A stretch of DNA of 64,000 bases. Origin: Augochlora pura. Its lineage: Eukaryota > Arthropoda > Insecta > Hymenoptera > Halictidae. Numbering within the stretch: position 1 is the stretch's first letter; each line of letters begins with the position of its first letter. The notes under the pieces were generated by a model. It did not search any database and was not told the origin of the DNA. It saw only the letters and a list, made by a program, of their open reading frames with translations. A program made the position numbers and the translations under genes. Below, one piece after another: positions 1 to 13,322 of this stretch. The DNA lies in assembly GCF_028453695.1 (NCBI RefSeq), contig NC_135773.1, positions 5,580,001 through 5,644,000 on the forward strand. The letters run 5' to 3'.

Positions 1-140
1 ATTAATGACAGATACAAAACGTTTTACAGTCTAATACGATTTCTTTTCTATGTATCCACAAATGAATATTGTATATTTAAATGATGATGCAAGAGGGTAG
101 CTTAGAGGGTAGCTTAGTGTCGTATGGAATAAATACGTAC

Positions 141-341
141 TCGCCCCAGAATGTACCAAAAGCTTGACGATGTCGCAGTAGCCGTCGAAGCAAGCTGCCC
201 GCAACGGTGTGGATTTTGTCACCGTGTACGTGTTCACATTTGCTCCTTTCCTCATGAGATACTGGACCAGGGCATAATGGCCAGTGGCTGCTGCGCACCA
301 TAGAGGAGTTGCGCCTTCTATCGTTTCGCCGCCGAAAACCA
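141..341 (-). CDS. Fem-1: Fem-1 homolog, internal ankyrin exon (partial gene)
   Basis: This exon encodes about 67 residues of Fem-1, an ankyrin-repeat substrate receptor of CUL2-RING ubiquitin ligases (family knowledge). It reads from VVFGGETIEGATPLW through STPLRAACFDG to KLLVHSGAS. The GETIEGA.PLW and STPLRAACFDG blocks are hallmarks of the FEM1A/C branch, and two ankyrin helix pairs are visible. The acceptor is GCGACAG before 341 and the donor is GA|GTACGT at 141/140. The entry phase (the codon is split after one base) matches the exon at 960-1119, giving a GSVVF junction without a stop. Bases 1-140 are the following intron; the rest of the gene, including later ankyrins and the C-terminal domain, lies off the left edge. 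The FEM1B branch is less likely because that branch usually has DGYVIDGA at this place. No break is seen. Confidence 0.9.
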
Positions 342-959
342 CTGTCGCAAAGAATCAGCATACCATTAGAAATGCGTTGACGTTAGTTCTGCATAGTTCA
401 CCGGCGCGTAGTACGCCGGGCTAATATCTACTAAAGATCTTGAAAATTGCAAACATTTCGAACATGTAACTTCATACATTGCTCTTACAGTTTAGTTCGA
501 GAATTTTGCAATTAGAAAGCTTTCTTAGAATACAATTGGGCAAGAAGCTGTTAAAATCTATAAACATCCGAAAGAAATCGACCAGGCTTGAGAGAGGATG
601 GTTAGAAAAGTTAAAGAGAAAAAAACATTCTTTGACAATCCTTTGTAAAAATGTAACCAGATTCATCGGGAGAATCAAATTTTAAAAGCAGGCAAAATGG
701 CGGAAATTGTCTTCTCAGTAATATTATTAACTCAATGCGGAAGGAAAACATTTTAAAACGTCATGCTTCGGTATTAGTATAGGTACAAATTACGTTTACC
801 AATTAAAAGACATTACTTTTTGCACTGGCATCTTACAAGGTGCCTGCTACCGAGGTATGCGGTCAAAATGATGACGCTACTTCCGCGTGCATGCGCAAGC
901 TTACAGAAATTGTAGAATTTCGCAATTAACTGCGATGATTAACACTCGATGAGCATTAC

Positions 960-1119
960 CTGACCCGGACTGCTCGATGTTCGCTCCACATTTTTCAATG
1001 AGATACTCGGCAACGTCGTAATGCCCATTCCGACAGGCCATCACTAATGGTGTCGCGCCATTGATTTTCGAGCCAACCAAACGTAGTATCTCATGCTCCT
1101 TGTACTGATTCAAGTACAG
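960..1119 (-). CDS. Fem-1: Fem-1 homolog, first visible ankyrin exon
   Basis: This 160-base exon starts LYLNQYKEHEILRLVGSK and continues INGATPLVMACRNGHYDVAEYL to an IEQSGS end. It is the second to third ankyrin unit of Fem-1, which recognises C-terminal degrons of substrates for a CUL2 E3 ligase. The acceptor is TTTGTTGCAG before 1119 and the donor is TCAG|GTAATG at 960/959. It starts in phase 0 and leaves one base, joining cleanly to the exon at 141-341 across a 618-base intron (342-959). The family normally begins with a short first exon of about 20 residues ending near this place, containing an NAARDG-like motif. I could not find that exon upstream in the window, so the 5' intron may be long. 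An open frame reading MHSFRLLQ before the acceptor is intron read-through, not the protein start. Confidence 0.9.
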
Positions 1120-3100
1120 CTGCAACAAACGGAACGAATGCAATGAGGGGAAAAAAGTTTGTCTGTCTTCGTAACCGCAAGGTGTTTTACATTTTACATA
1201 TTGCTTATACGATGTCCTCGTAGATTATTCGAGGTAAAACAAAAAAAGTGTGCAACTGTATCGATTGCACAGACATTGATTATTAAAAGACTCGAATTAT
1301 CTAATAGTTAGTTGTCAAAGACATAAGTAGAGTGTTATGTATGCGATTGTTACGTTCGCGATTGCATAAACGGAACTAGATGAAAACCGCGAATGTAATC
1401 ATCGTATTCTTGTTGCATCGCGATGGACCAGCTTTTGCACATAGTTGCATAAAGGTGATGATCTATCGAACTCTTGTGACAGCCACCAGGGCATCGGGAT
1501 ATACCGAGAACTAATTCTATTTCCAAAAGGCCTATAGAATTCAAAATAAATTGGTCTGCTAAGATTTGAAAGATAAAGGCGAGAGATACCATTTATTTTA
1601 TATTATTCATTTACTTCACTTGTTTAACATTACATTCAGAATACGCTAGAGGCTGTACATCCTCTTTTCTATCCAATGTTTCACTTACGCTGGAGATTGC
1701 GGAACCCGTTTTGAACCGTTCGAAGGGTGCCGTTTCGGCGCAAGAAACTGAAATTTCCGGGCGGAAACAACTCGCGACGAGCGGCTAACGAAACCTGCGT
1801 GTTGCAGCGAGACGCACCACGTCGATTGAACAAATTGCTTGCGAAACACTCGTCACCCGGGAGATCCTTCTTTCGGCGAACGATAAATATGCAAAATACG
1901 CCGAGACCTTCTTTCACGTAGCTGCACAGCACTCGACGAGAGTCGTCTCTTCCTAAAACTGCTGTTCTTCTCCTTACGTACTTGGCCGCTTTTGTTCTAC
2001 CTCCCCCCACTGTTCTACCGGTATCTAGTTTACGGCAATCGTCCTTTCGTCGGCACCCCGATCCTGGTCGAATTACCGCAGTTTCCCCTCAAATCTTAAC
2101 TTCCCTCCTCGTGAACGATGTATTCCGAAGTAGCGGAAATCCGTTCGCTGCGTATTCTCTGTCTTTAAATGGACCACTGCTGACGTCCGTTGCAAATCAT
2201 CGAGAACTTGTACATTTGTTATCTCGGTATATTAGCCAGAGGAAATGAGAAGAGCAAACACCGTAAGATCAGTCTCGGTTAGGTTGTGAAAACATCGGAC
2301 CTCCGTTCTCGTGACTCGCGTTCCTCGCCTGTAGAATCGATCGTTATCGCCGCTGTATCGATCCAGATCTCCAAAATCAGAGAGTAGAGGAGAGATCCTT
2401 ATGTCGCTCCAAACGCGGTGTACGCGACAAAATAGGGAATGTTACCGGTGACCTTCGCGGCTCTCGAACGAACAATATCGATTCGCGTAGATCGAGCGCA
2501 CACCCGAGCGAGCCAGGCGTTTAACAGTTCCCCCGTGATCGCGCGAAATCCAGTGACACCTTTCGTTCGAGTTCGGGTACCGTTTCGCGGAACCGATTGT
2601 CATGACTCGATGAAAAAAACGCGGCGATGCTAAAACGGTCGATCTACTCGGGCGACGACTCGATAATGAAAAAGCGGAACCAATGCTCGCACGAAACGAC
2701 GTGCTCATCAACTGACCGTGGCCCGGAACCCCTAACCGACGATTGGCTCCCGGAGAAACCATCGTTCACCACCACGGTGGACGGGGCAGGTCCCGTTAAA
2801 CGAATAATCGGTGACATTCGGCCTACGAGCGAGTACGGTGAATGGACAAAACGTCGCCTCTGCTCTGGACCATGTGGTGGGGACACGCCGGATCCTTTTT
2901 CTAGAATTTTTTCGTCGAATCGTTTATCATCTTCTCCCCACACGCATCCTTCTGGTCCAATCCCTTTTCGTTCCCGTTCTGTCGCCGCTACGTTGTACAG
3001 TTTCCCTCCACACGTGCTCGCGAACATCGTCTCGAGGTGCCGTTTTACCTCTGAAACGAGGTAGTTTACCTCCGCTTAAGCAAATTTAGGATCTCCGGCC
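1120..3100. other. Region upstream of the visible Fem-1 exons, GC-rich block at 1.7-3.1 kb
   Basis: No recognised coding exon lies here. From about 1680 to 3060 the sequence becomes GC- and CpG-rich with overlapping open frames on both strands, which is expected by chance when stops are rare. It is either the long 5' intron of Fem-1 or its promoter and upstream DNA. A doubtful ORF at 1350-1592 is listed separately. Confidence 0.4.
1350..1592 (-). CDS. Doubtful small ORF or terminal exon, unrecognised
   Basis: I do not recognise this 80-codon minus-strand frame. The part after an acceptor-like CAAATCTTAG (near 1560) reads ADQFILNSIGLLEIELVLG, then a CPGGCHK motif and an aromatic-rich tail ending GFHLVPFMQSRT. 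Its composition is more protein-like than most frames nearby, and a pyrimidine-rich tract precedes the possible acceptor. It lies just upstream of the first visible Fem-1 exon on the same strand, so it could be an intronic nested exon, the last exon of an upstream gene, or chance. It does not resemble the N-terminus of Fem-1. No function is proposed. Confidence 0.2.
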   Translation of the reverse strand: MVSLAFIFQILADQFILNSIGLLEIELVLGISRCPGGCHKSSIDHHLYATMCKSWSIAMQQEYDDYIRGFHLVPFMQSRT

Positions 3101-6100
3101 TTGTGGCACCTTTGTTTCCACCGGTTTCCATTGCCCCTCGAATCTTTGCTATTCGCAGGAGAAACTCAAGTAAAGTCTATTTAAGAGTGTCGCAACGAAA
3201 TTACTCTTAGCGTACCGTAATAGTTGTATCGGATTAATGTACAAAGATCTCGTCGAAATATCGATACAGTATCTTTTCTATAAATCTTAAATAATGATAA
3301 TATATAAGATATAGTTAGTATATAATTAATTATAAGATATTATTTATCTAAATGTAAACGAACGTAAAAATGTATTGCTTTTTTATATAAACAACGAATG
3401 TAGCCAAAAAGTATTTGTAGAATATGATGGGAGAAAAACACGATATTATCGATCACATTTGTCTAGCATGATCGCTATACGAATGACGTATATGTATTGC
3501 ATTTTAAGTACTGGGTGTTTACGGCAGCTGTTTTATTCAATTTTCTGGAACCGTGATTCAAGCCTCTCAAGCAGAGTACGCTGTTTATGCGGTGGGCACC
3601 GTGATTGATAGCTTACACGCGTAACATGATTACTAGCTGTTTACGCCGTTGCGATACTATTTAACAGACAGACGTACCTCTCGGCGAATTTATTAATTCG
3701 TGGTCATGAAATATTGTTCGTGGTGCGGACATCCGCGCGAAATTAAAACTCGCGGAATCGATTACAAGATATGTGAACCGACTAATAATGTTCCCCTTTC
3801 TGTAATTCTTTGGAGTATTTTTTTATTTCAAGTTGAAAATAATGCTTCGACGTTCCTGAATTTTTTAAATCGTTCTATAATTTTGGATTGGATCTGTTCG
3901 ATTCACGTCGAAACGCATTAAATTCGTAACCTGTGTATGGCATACGCAAGCTATCAGAAAAATAATGCGATCATTCACAATAACGTAAAACATTTAAATG
4001 ATCGAGCTCTTGTAATTGCCTTCCGATTTTTGAATCTCCCGCTTATTGTGTCGCATCGACTTCTAAGTATAGCCGCATGCAAAATAGCTGATTAAAACTG
4101 CTGCGAAATATAATACACGCGTCACAACTATGTAATCATACCACGTAGCACGTATTTAAAGACACGGCCGCCAGTAAAAATAAGGCGAAACGAGCGAGCA
4201 GGTTCGGCGGAGTTGTTCTCGATTGAATTCATCCAAGCTTGCGAAGTTAATAAAATGGAACGCGAATTCGCAAGCGCGCGGCAACTAGTTAATTAAAATG
4301 CAAATTCATTGATTCTACGAACGCTTATTTTGTCACAGGTGTGGTCGCAAATTGTCTTAGAAATGAAACGATGACTGCTAAGAATCCACTTTTAATTGCA
4401 GCGTCGCTTGGATTTCGATTGCATTACAATTTCATAGTATACCTTTAATTTCTTTCACCGATAGACTTAATTAAGCCTAGAAAGTCTAGAGAATTGCTTG
4501 AGATTTAAGAAAAGTTTGAAAATATGTTATTCCGCATGACTATTTCGGGATCGGTAGCGATTTACCAAAGGTATGTCAAATGGTTACGTAGGCGTCGGGT
4601 ATCTCAGCCAGCCAGCTTAACATTTTGATGGTACACGTATAAGATTGCGGTTTGTGGTTCGTATTAGGCTGCGTTTGCTATCTGACTCAAGTCACGTGTT
4701 TCCCTATGCATGGGAATGGTGATATAAAAACAGTCGATCGTATCGTCAGTTTTCATATCCGTCTAGAATAATTGTCCGAAGAATGCGGGTCTCCAAGCAA
4801 CAATCAAATGTTCCGCATCAATTGCAAGAAATAAATGGCACACTTTCAATTAATTATTTCTTCGATAATCTCAAGTAGAAAATAGTACACCGATATCCTT
4901 CGATTATTTTAATTTGCCGACTGTTTCGTTCAGAGCTCGATGGTATTTAAGTTCGTAATGGTTCGACGAACTAATTTCTACTTAATCCCGGTTTCTGTTA
5001 AATACTGGCCAGAAAGTTTAAGTACTAATCTCTAAAACTCTCCGTTAAATTATCTAAAAGTATTCTGAGCATAAAAGATAAATTCGTGACTTAATGATTA
5101 GCTGCGTCGTTGATGGGAAACGTTGCAAGTAGTTTATGCGTGATTGACGTATCAACACGCGGTGCCGGAAAACTATGCAAGCGGAATTGCATGCTTACAA
5201 ACCGACGGTGTCGCGTACATTTGAAAATGTTTAGGCGTATTTATGAACCATAAAATCGTACAAATGGCCGTCCGGCGCGTCGCAAGTTTATTTACATTAC
5301 AGCCGCTCGGCAGGTTCCGTTTTCTTCTAGAAGAAACGAACGCGCACGCACGGCGCTACGTCGAAACGGACAGCACATTCCGTTACTCGGCTGACTGATT
5401 TTCTTTTTCGTGGGCCAACCCGCCCGGACTTTTTGGTTCTTAGTCGACGAGAAATGTAGGTAACGGGAACGAAAGAAGTCGAATAGTGGCCGCTTGTAAA
5501 ACGATCGAACACCGAGTTTCCTTTGGTTAACGTTAACTTAACGGTGAACGATCCGGTCCCAGCCTTGTTATAGAAACGCGCGATTCACCTACGACGTGCG
5601 ACAGTTTATTACGTTTTCGTGCATACCCGAAACAATTTATGCGGTTCTTTTACAGTTTTAATTCATTTATTTCATTCCTTAACGAATTGTTATTTTGCAT
5701 AGAGGAGCGCGGTGTACCTATTTACTTATTCGATCACAAACGGATGACAAATCGAGATTTATGCTTAAAAATCCTAAGCAATTCAAGCTTGTCGCTTTTA
5801 GTTACTAATGAAATATCCAATGATCGCAGGAATATTTACTTTTATTTTATTTTTCGATGCAAAACATCTTAGAGGAAAATGAAGATTATAAAAGTGGTAT
5901 AAGATGAATACAGGTATATCGCTGTACGTCTTTCCTGTACGCCACAGTTTTTCGTGCATGCCGCAGATGCTCGGCCACAGGAATTTCCATCGTAACCGAC
6001 TCGTGGTGTTGTTGTAAAACGTGACCTTGAAATAGCGAGTAGTTTGTAAAAAAACAACAGCGACGTCCAGCTTGTGCAGGTTGCAGTATCAATTTGCACG

Positions 6101-7201
6101 TGTGCACGTTGTAATCCCACGCGATCGCGACGAAGACGTGAAATGTCCTTGGAAAGAAACCGATATGCAGTCAAGTTTCTTATCTCGGCCGCGTTCTCGT
6201 TCAAAACCTACATTTTTTTTCGCAACGATGGAACCCGCATAGCTACGCGGTGTTCGATTTCGCCGCATTCTACTGGAAACCTCATCTCGCAAGCAGCGTG
6301 CACGCGGACCGCATCTTCGGACGCGAAATAGGCCGCGTTCCGCTTCCCCTAGTCGTTAATCAGGATGCCGTTCGAAATTTTACGACTTTTCCCTTCGGCG
6401 ATACGCGTAAAACTAATAGCGACGGTAGCGTAGAAGAAGCCGGAGTGGAAGCGATAACCACAGCGGACAATGAAAAATTATTGTTTTTATTAATAGAGTT
6501 GTGCTAATGCCCGGCTACCGTTAGAGACTTTACGAAAGTCAGGGCCCCGTGTTGTTGACTCGCGTGATTAGAATCGAATTCTCAAGCGGAGTTCACGCTC
6601 GACGCTTTGTTCCTCGGATCGTTAACATGGAAACCGAGTTTCAGCGAACCCCCCCTTTGAAAGTTGGACATGCAAACAACGGAACTAGCTTCGGATATCG
6701 CAAAATTAAGGACTGCGATACCCCGTCGAAGGAGAACGATGTTAAACTTTGTTAATCCATGATAAATGTTTCATGTGGCAATTACGAGAACTGAATCGAT
6801 CTTTTTTTTTTTTAATTCGATCAAGTTGTAAATATTTGTTATATCTCATTCACTTCGAAAAGTGTTCTCGACTTTTAATATTTACCGGTCAATTGCTGTT
6901 CAAATTGCTATTAAAATTCTGTAGAAGGCGGACAATTTAACACGGATTTGCGGCTAAAAAGGTTCCGCGAACTAGAAATTGCGCACACATCAGCGCTGGC
7001 AACGGTACGAACGAAATGCAAATCGGTCCGAACGTACCCCGTGCATGTTCCTCGTGCTCGTAAAAATTCGGCGGACGGTTAGCACATAAATTATAACCGA
7101 CCGTTCGCCGTCGTAATTTTTCCGGCCAACAAAAACCGCCCGACAGAATATGCAACCCGCAACATCCTCGGCAGGAAGATCCTTCTTTGTAGCTACTCTG
7201 C
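3101..7201. other. Gene-free stretch
   Basis: I see no supported gene here. Bases 3240-3370 are very AT-rich. A TATA-like and initiator-like pair at 4723-4751 with a 31-codon frame after it is listed separately. CpG-containing stretches at 5.3-5.5 and 6.1-6.4 kb give overlapping random frames. Confidence 0.4.
4723..4751 (+). promoter_or_regulatory. Possible core promoter (TATA plus initiator)
   Basis: TATAAAAA at 4723-4730 is followed by TCAGTT at 4746-4751, which matches the arthropod initiator consensus. The spacing of 25 bases from the TATA start to the initiator A is a little shorter than usual. An ATG at 4783 opens a 31-codon frame ending at 4878. Both motifs are short and can occur by chance. 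Confidence 0.2.
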
Positions 7202-7245
7202 GCAAGGCATACGAAGATGATTTGCAAGGCATACGAAGATGATTT
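7202..7245 (+). repeat. Perfect 22-bp tandem duplication
   Basis: The 22-base unit starting GCAAGGCATACGAAG occurs twice head to tail (7202-7223 and 7224-7245) without a mismatch. The next bases (GCAA) begin a third copy and then diverge. Confidence 0.95.
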
Positions 7246-10200
7246 GCAACGTACACGTATACAAAATACCTGCGCACGGCGCGGAATAGATTTCGCGGTC
7301 TCTTCCTCGTAAGATTGCGATCTCGTTTATTCGACGAACAGTATTGTTCTTCCCCTGTGATGTCCTTGAACATGCTTCCACTACAAATTGTGGATACTTC
7401 GCGAAATTGGGAATTGTGTCGGTGCTCGTTAAAGCAAATCGCTATAAAGACGCCTCTCACGAGTTTCAAGTAATTAGACCGATGATTCTGATTTATTTAT
7501 AGCATGCTGTAACAATATTTTGGAAATCTTATTTCATCGATTTACGTGGACTGTGCAATTTCATGGGAAAAGTAAATGAAAGCTCGAAGGGATATACATC
7601 AGAAGAATTTAAAATGCTGTTACGTTACTTCAAGTTATTCGAGTGATTAAAATTAGATTTACAGAGCTCTAAAATAATTTATTTTATATCAGTTTATAAT
7701 TATAATGTTTACCGTAAGTAGCATATACATTGAATTTATTATTCTAATTAAAATTCAACTGTTACTCTGCTCCGAAGAGATAACCATAAATTCCTCTCTC
7801 AAATTCGGCACAGTTACTTTATCAAGCAGACGTCTGCATCCTTGGTTATGGTAATTCGTTTCGCGCTACAATTCACTGAGAACCGTGCCGGGCACGTTTC
7901 CGGGTTTAATCATGGCACCGGTTAATATCGGGCCGGAGATCTGAAATTTTTGATCGAACCGTCAGATCTCGGCGACAGCGTGTCGCAAACTGCTTCGTGA
8001 CTCGCTGAAAAGTGTAACAGTTACCGGCGGCAAAGAAATCTCGAGCGCGCAGACAACTGCGGCGGGCAGCGCGACAATTTGTGCCCCGGGAAATTATGTT
8101 GGCCGGTAATTGCCGCTCGGTCCATTATGCTCGGGCACGGTCTCCGCGGCACGAAATTACATCGATGTTACGGAATAATTGTAAATTGCGTCCGATAATG
8201 CCTGCGATCGCACGCCGTGGCAGATCGACGCGCGACAATGATTTCGAAAGTAATCAAACCGCGCGGTTGTTATTCGCGCTCCATAATGGGCGAACAATTC
8301 AGGGGAAACGATAAATCAGTTATTGATTCGTTCGCATTTCATTTCGGTTGATATTGATTCGTGAAATGGACATTGGATTCGACATTCTATCATTTTTATG
8401 CACTTTTTTAGGTATCACGTCGATCACAGTTTTTTCTATCAAACTAGAAAGTTAATTTTCATTATAATCTATTAAATAGGCCAACGTTTTTAAGGCGTAC
8501 GATATAAATTTTGCAGAAGTAATTGCTGTAATAAATGTTATCCTTCCCGTTGTTATATTGCTGAAGAAAGTGTCCTGATTCTACGTGACTTTTATAGGCA
8601 CTAGCGTGACCGTTCAAGTGTTAAGTTAACAATTTCGATGTCTGCGTACTCATTGATGCGAAAACGAATATTTTCATTGGCCTGACATTTCCGGAAGGAG
8701 AAATGTGAGAATGTTCCAGAAATTCATGCATTCGGATCACGGGTCTTGACCTCGCAATAAAATTGCACTTTACCGTTTGCTCAACAGGATTTTACACAAT
8801 GCTTTCAATTTACTGTACAAAGCGGCTTAAAAATACAACTTGAATTTAAATTAATTGATCGATTGTTTTGCTTTTATGGTTTTAAACTAAATGATTATTT
8901 AGGAAGTTGCACGACAAACTCTATTTATTTATTTTATTTTGTTCTTCCTCAGTAATGATTTTTCTATTAACTGTACTTCGTTACTATTATTATCATCAAT
9001 CATATCAATAATAATACTGGATCCAAATTATGCAACCGAATATATCTTCAACTTTGTTTCAGGAAACGACAATAAATCAAATTAATTATAAATTAATATA
9101 GACCTTTAAAAATTCCAATAAAGTCGCGATTAAACCAGAAATATCTGCGATCCGAAATTACAATCGCGCAATTACAAATACACTTGGATAATACTGTGCT
9201 AGGTCGAATACTTTATTGCAGGCCACGTGTCGCCACGTTAAGTAACTGTCGGTGGTGATCGATAAATTAAAAATAATTTACGAGATTTTTTTATAAAGGA
9301 GGGTATCGGGTCGTTCATTTATTTCGTAAGAGAAACGTTTTCAAATCACGTCGTTAACATGTTAACATCATGGTCCGGTTGGCAACACCGCGCATTAACA
9401 TGGACACGATATCGGTCGCCTGTTGCATTCTTCGGCGAAATGGAAAACGAAACCTGTTCAATTGGTTTCTGCGAGCGTAAAAAAAATAGATTGGCAGCGT
9501 AGAACAACTCTTTCGACGGTAGAAGCGAACGAAAGATTTGGGTACTACTTTTCAATGCTTTTTTTTTTCACCGAATAATTAATACGGTACTCCGCGAACG
9601 TTATCCGCGTAGATAATATAATTGGAACGATTTACATACTCGCTTGTCAACATTCCATCGACACTAAACGTAAATTATTTTTAAATCACTCGAATGCGAT
9701 TTGATCATTTCCATTTTTCCTTCAGGAGAACTGAGAGTTTTATTTGAATTTTTTGCTTGCAAAGGGGGATGTTTGTATTTTCTGTTAGGATTAAAAACTT
9801 CATTATACATTCGAAGCATTGCAATATGAATCTGTTTATCTGCAACTATGATTTCACGCGAGCGACGGGCTTCCAGGTATCTGAATTAACAATTCAAAAA
9901 TCCAAGTGCATTTTATTGACAATGGAAATTTACTGGATTGAATAGTTTCGTAATTTGCCATTGCAAAATGAAATTATCAAACCCTAATTGGTCGACCAAT
10001 GTCGAATAAAGCTCATTCGATTCGTCATTAGTTTTCCCAGGTGCTATGCTAGCAATATTAACATTACCTTCCATCTTCAACAATGTTATTTAATAGATGG
10101 CACAACTCTAAGAAGAATTTTCTGTCTTCAAGAAAATTATTCATTTTTTGCATTCGTATACGGCAGCCGTCTCGGAAATACGGGTTTACCCGACGAACAG

Positions 10201-10793
10201 GTTAACATGATTGTACGTTGCCCAATAAACAAACGAGTTCGACTAAAAAATAAAAAATGTTCTCACAGTTAAGAACGTTGATCTCTCCACGCTGTCAATT
10301 TGCTTTCAGCAAAAGCAAAATGTACGAAGGTCACTTTTACATCTGTTACAGGAGAATTTCTTCTCTCACGAGCGAAGCGTTCGTTCACCTTTCACGGTTA
10401 CGACTTTTCTTGTCCTTTTACTTTTCACTGTTACGGATACCAAGCAGTCTGACGCAACGCTCGCTCCTTTTATTACACGGCGAAGATGGGTCCCGGGGTA
10501 TCGAGTTAGAACGCTTATAGTGTGAATTAGTCATTGGCTCGTGACTGTTTGCCAAGTGCGTTCACCCCGTGTCGGTCGATCCGATCTATTAGCATGATAA
10601 TTAGTGACGATCGTCGGGACGATTGCCGGGGAATATAGAATTGCGAATAATGTGTTACGGTCTTCCTGGCCGGCGCAACGCGTCATAAATAAACATGCTG
10701 TTTTGCACGGCGAAATAAGTAGCCTTATTCAGAAACAGCGAAAAATATCAATTCAATGGTTGACGGTGGGAAGCTCGGGAATAGAGACAAAGG

Positions 10794-10798
<5 letters not shown>
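7246..10798. other. Gene-free stretch
   Basis: No recognised gene or repeat is seen. The part from 7.9 to 8.3 kb is moderately GC-rich; 8.8 to 9.2 kb is strongly AT-rich. The short open frames here show no family motifs. Confidence 0.4.

Positions 10799-10847
<49 letters not shown>
10799..10847 (+). repeat. (AG)n microsatellite
   Basis: An uninterrupted run of AG dinucleotides, about 24 units. It is the longest pure GA run in the window. Confidence 0.97.
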
Positions 10848-10852
<5 letters not shown>

Positions 10853-13322
10853 ATGTCTTATTTTCCCGCAGGCAACGAACCTTGAAGCCGCACAATATCT
10901 GAATGCGAATTCGCTATAAAACACGGGAATTCTTTTTTAGAACCGAGTTTGACTAACTATATTGACTGCTGTGTAAATAATCGGGAATTACTGTCGAGAT
11001 AACGTCTCTCGTTTCGATCTGAATCGAAGTATTCGAAATACAGGGACGAATAACATGTTTATATTTTCGACTCGAGAGTAGAAATAGCCCGACGGTTTCG
11101 TATAATTTTCTTAAATCGTTTCGGTTACCGAACGTTGTATATAAAAAGTATTAGACAAGTTAATTATACGTTCGTAATAATACTACGTAACCGTGAGTTT
11201 CATTACCCAGCAGTATTAAAATCATCGATGACGAAGATCCGTGTGAATTCGATGAATAAACTTACTAAAACTACGATATCTGAAATCGATGTTGCTGTCC
11301 ATAGTGAAGATAGTTTTTACAATAACATATTTGCAGAATATTGGTTCTCTTCATTATATTGAAGAAGAATATTCATTGAGGAAAACTTCGCTTAAAATAT
11401 ATGTTTCTCTTGTATTTTAAAAGTTTGCAGATACGATCGATGAATACTGATCCGTAATATAATAATAAAGTACTTCGTTCACAACTTCCTATAAAACAGT
11501 TGAAAGCATTAGGGTCGTCCCTTTTGCAATCTATGTCGGTGAGAACCTATTTTCTCCAGTCTGTCTAATCGGCCATTTCGAGTATTTCGCAACGTGGTAT
11601 TCGAATAATAGTACATAAAACCTTTCATTTCAACCGCGGCATCGGCTTGCCGCATTTTTCTTAAACGGTCGTCCGTTCAACCATCGAAAGTTAGCCACAG
11701 AAACACCATAAAAAAATGTTTTACAGCTCGGTTACACGACACTGTTTCCTCTGAAAGGAACCCATTTCTCGTCGCCGTTGTGCAAGCGGGTGTTTCCAAA
11801 CGCGGGCGATATCGCAATGTTCGCGAGACAAAATGCGTTTAGAATTTTTAACGCAACATCGTGCCACAGTTTCTGATATCGAACGCTTTTTTTTTTCCTT
11901 ATTCGGTAAAAACGCCGCACGCAGCTGGCGGTAATTAGGCATAAGAGAGACCTGTCGGGATATTGGTAAGTTTTCGAGGGGGAAAAAAAAAGATAAAGAG
12001 TATGATAGGAAAGATTTTTTCCGTCTTACGAAACTCGCGGTTCCGTGATCGGTCGTTTTTGAGAATAGACTTCAATTATTCGCGAGACGATTAATTATTC
12101 CGTCACGGTCGAGTAATCGTTCGGTTCTTGCGGAGTCTCCGGGCAGCCGCAAATAGTGCGGATCTTTTTGCCGATGTGAAAAGTGTTCGCGGTATTAAGT
12201 GAATCGTTGAATGGACGAGAAAGTTTCGTCTGCCGTGAGAAATCGTACGAAAATTGTTGTTACTTGCTTAGCCGATGATCTATACTATCTTTGAATTTTC
12301 ACGCAACGTAACCTTGACACAATCGTGAATTCTTTCAGAATTTTAGGATGCTTAAAATTATTGATTTCCTAACGAATTTTTCAGAATTACAAAGAGGCGC
12401 AAATCCTTCTTCGAGTCTTCGTAACTAAAAGCGCAAAAAAGTCTCGCATTCTAATGAATTCAATATAATGAGCTCTTTCATGCTCTACGAACCTAATAAA
12501 TTCAATAATAGATAAGTGCTAAGACTCAGCTGTTTCTATAATTAGTTTGCAAGAACTTAATTAACTGAAAAACCCACAAGAAGCAAAAACACGACTGCCA
12601 ATCGGTTACGCTACAACCGCGACTTATTCAATAAGACAGACTCATTTTCGTAAACAACTCGACAATCTCTGACAACCGCAAGACACTCGAATAAACTGTA
12701 AACACCGTGAAACGTTGCAAAACGCATGATCTATTAATCACAACGATAGAGCCAATGCAAAACTCACCCTCGATAAGTAATTTTCGGCGTTCGTCTCGTA
12801 ATCCATTTCTCGACTCCCTTTTCGTATCCGTCCTGTGCGTGTCTACAACTATCCCATTTCGTTGAAAAGCTTATAGTTTACGGTCTAAAGTAGCAACAGT
12901 CACAGCAGAGTCACCCTCATCGCACTATATTCAACGACGGCTGATTCGCTAGCAGTGCAGACATTACAATTATTCGAAAGAAAAAAAAAAGAAGACAAAC
13001 TTACTCCTTAAAACTTGATCAGATATTTTCTCTAGCGAGTAGCGACAAGTTAAATCGCGTTGAGGATACGGTGTTTAATAAAGGACGGCTGATTGATTGT
13101 TAGACCGACTGTCGCGTTGGGCGCGAGAGATCGACACTGAACTCGGGAACGTTGCCACTGCACATTAAAACACGAGCACCGCCGATCGATCGCGAATTAC
13201 CATGACACGCTGCGAGGACTGTGCGAGCCAGTCGAGCAACCAATCGACCAGCGGACCGAAACTCCTCGATAATCTGAGACGAAGAACGGACACCGGTGTC
13301 CCGCGTGCCAAAGTGAGGAGAA
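10848..13322. other. Gene-free stretch
   Basis: AT-rich DNA with scattered short frames. There is no conserved protein motif and no clear splice-bounded exon. GC content rises from about 13.05 kb into the next block. Confidence 0.4.

Noticed and set aside
2900..3010. Minus-strand KLYNVAATERE as the missing Fem-1 first exon
   Set aside because: The resemblance to the NAARDG motif is superficial and no donor in the required phase follows.
6937..7469. Overlapping minus-strand frames of 96 and 159 codons
   Set aside because: No motif or splice signals; part of the sequence is the 22-base tandem duplication.
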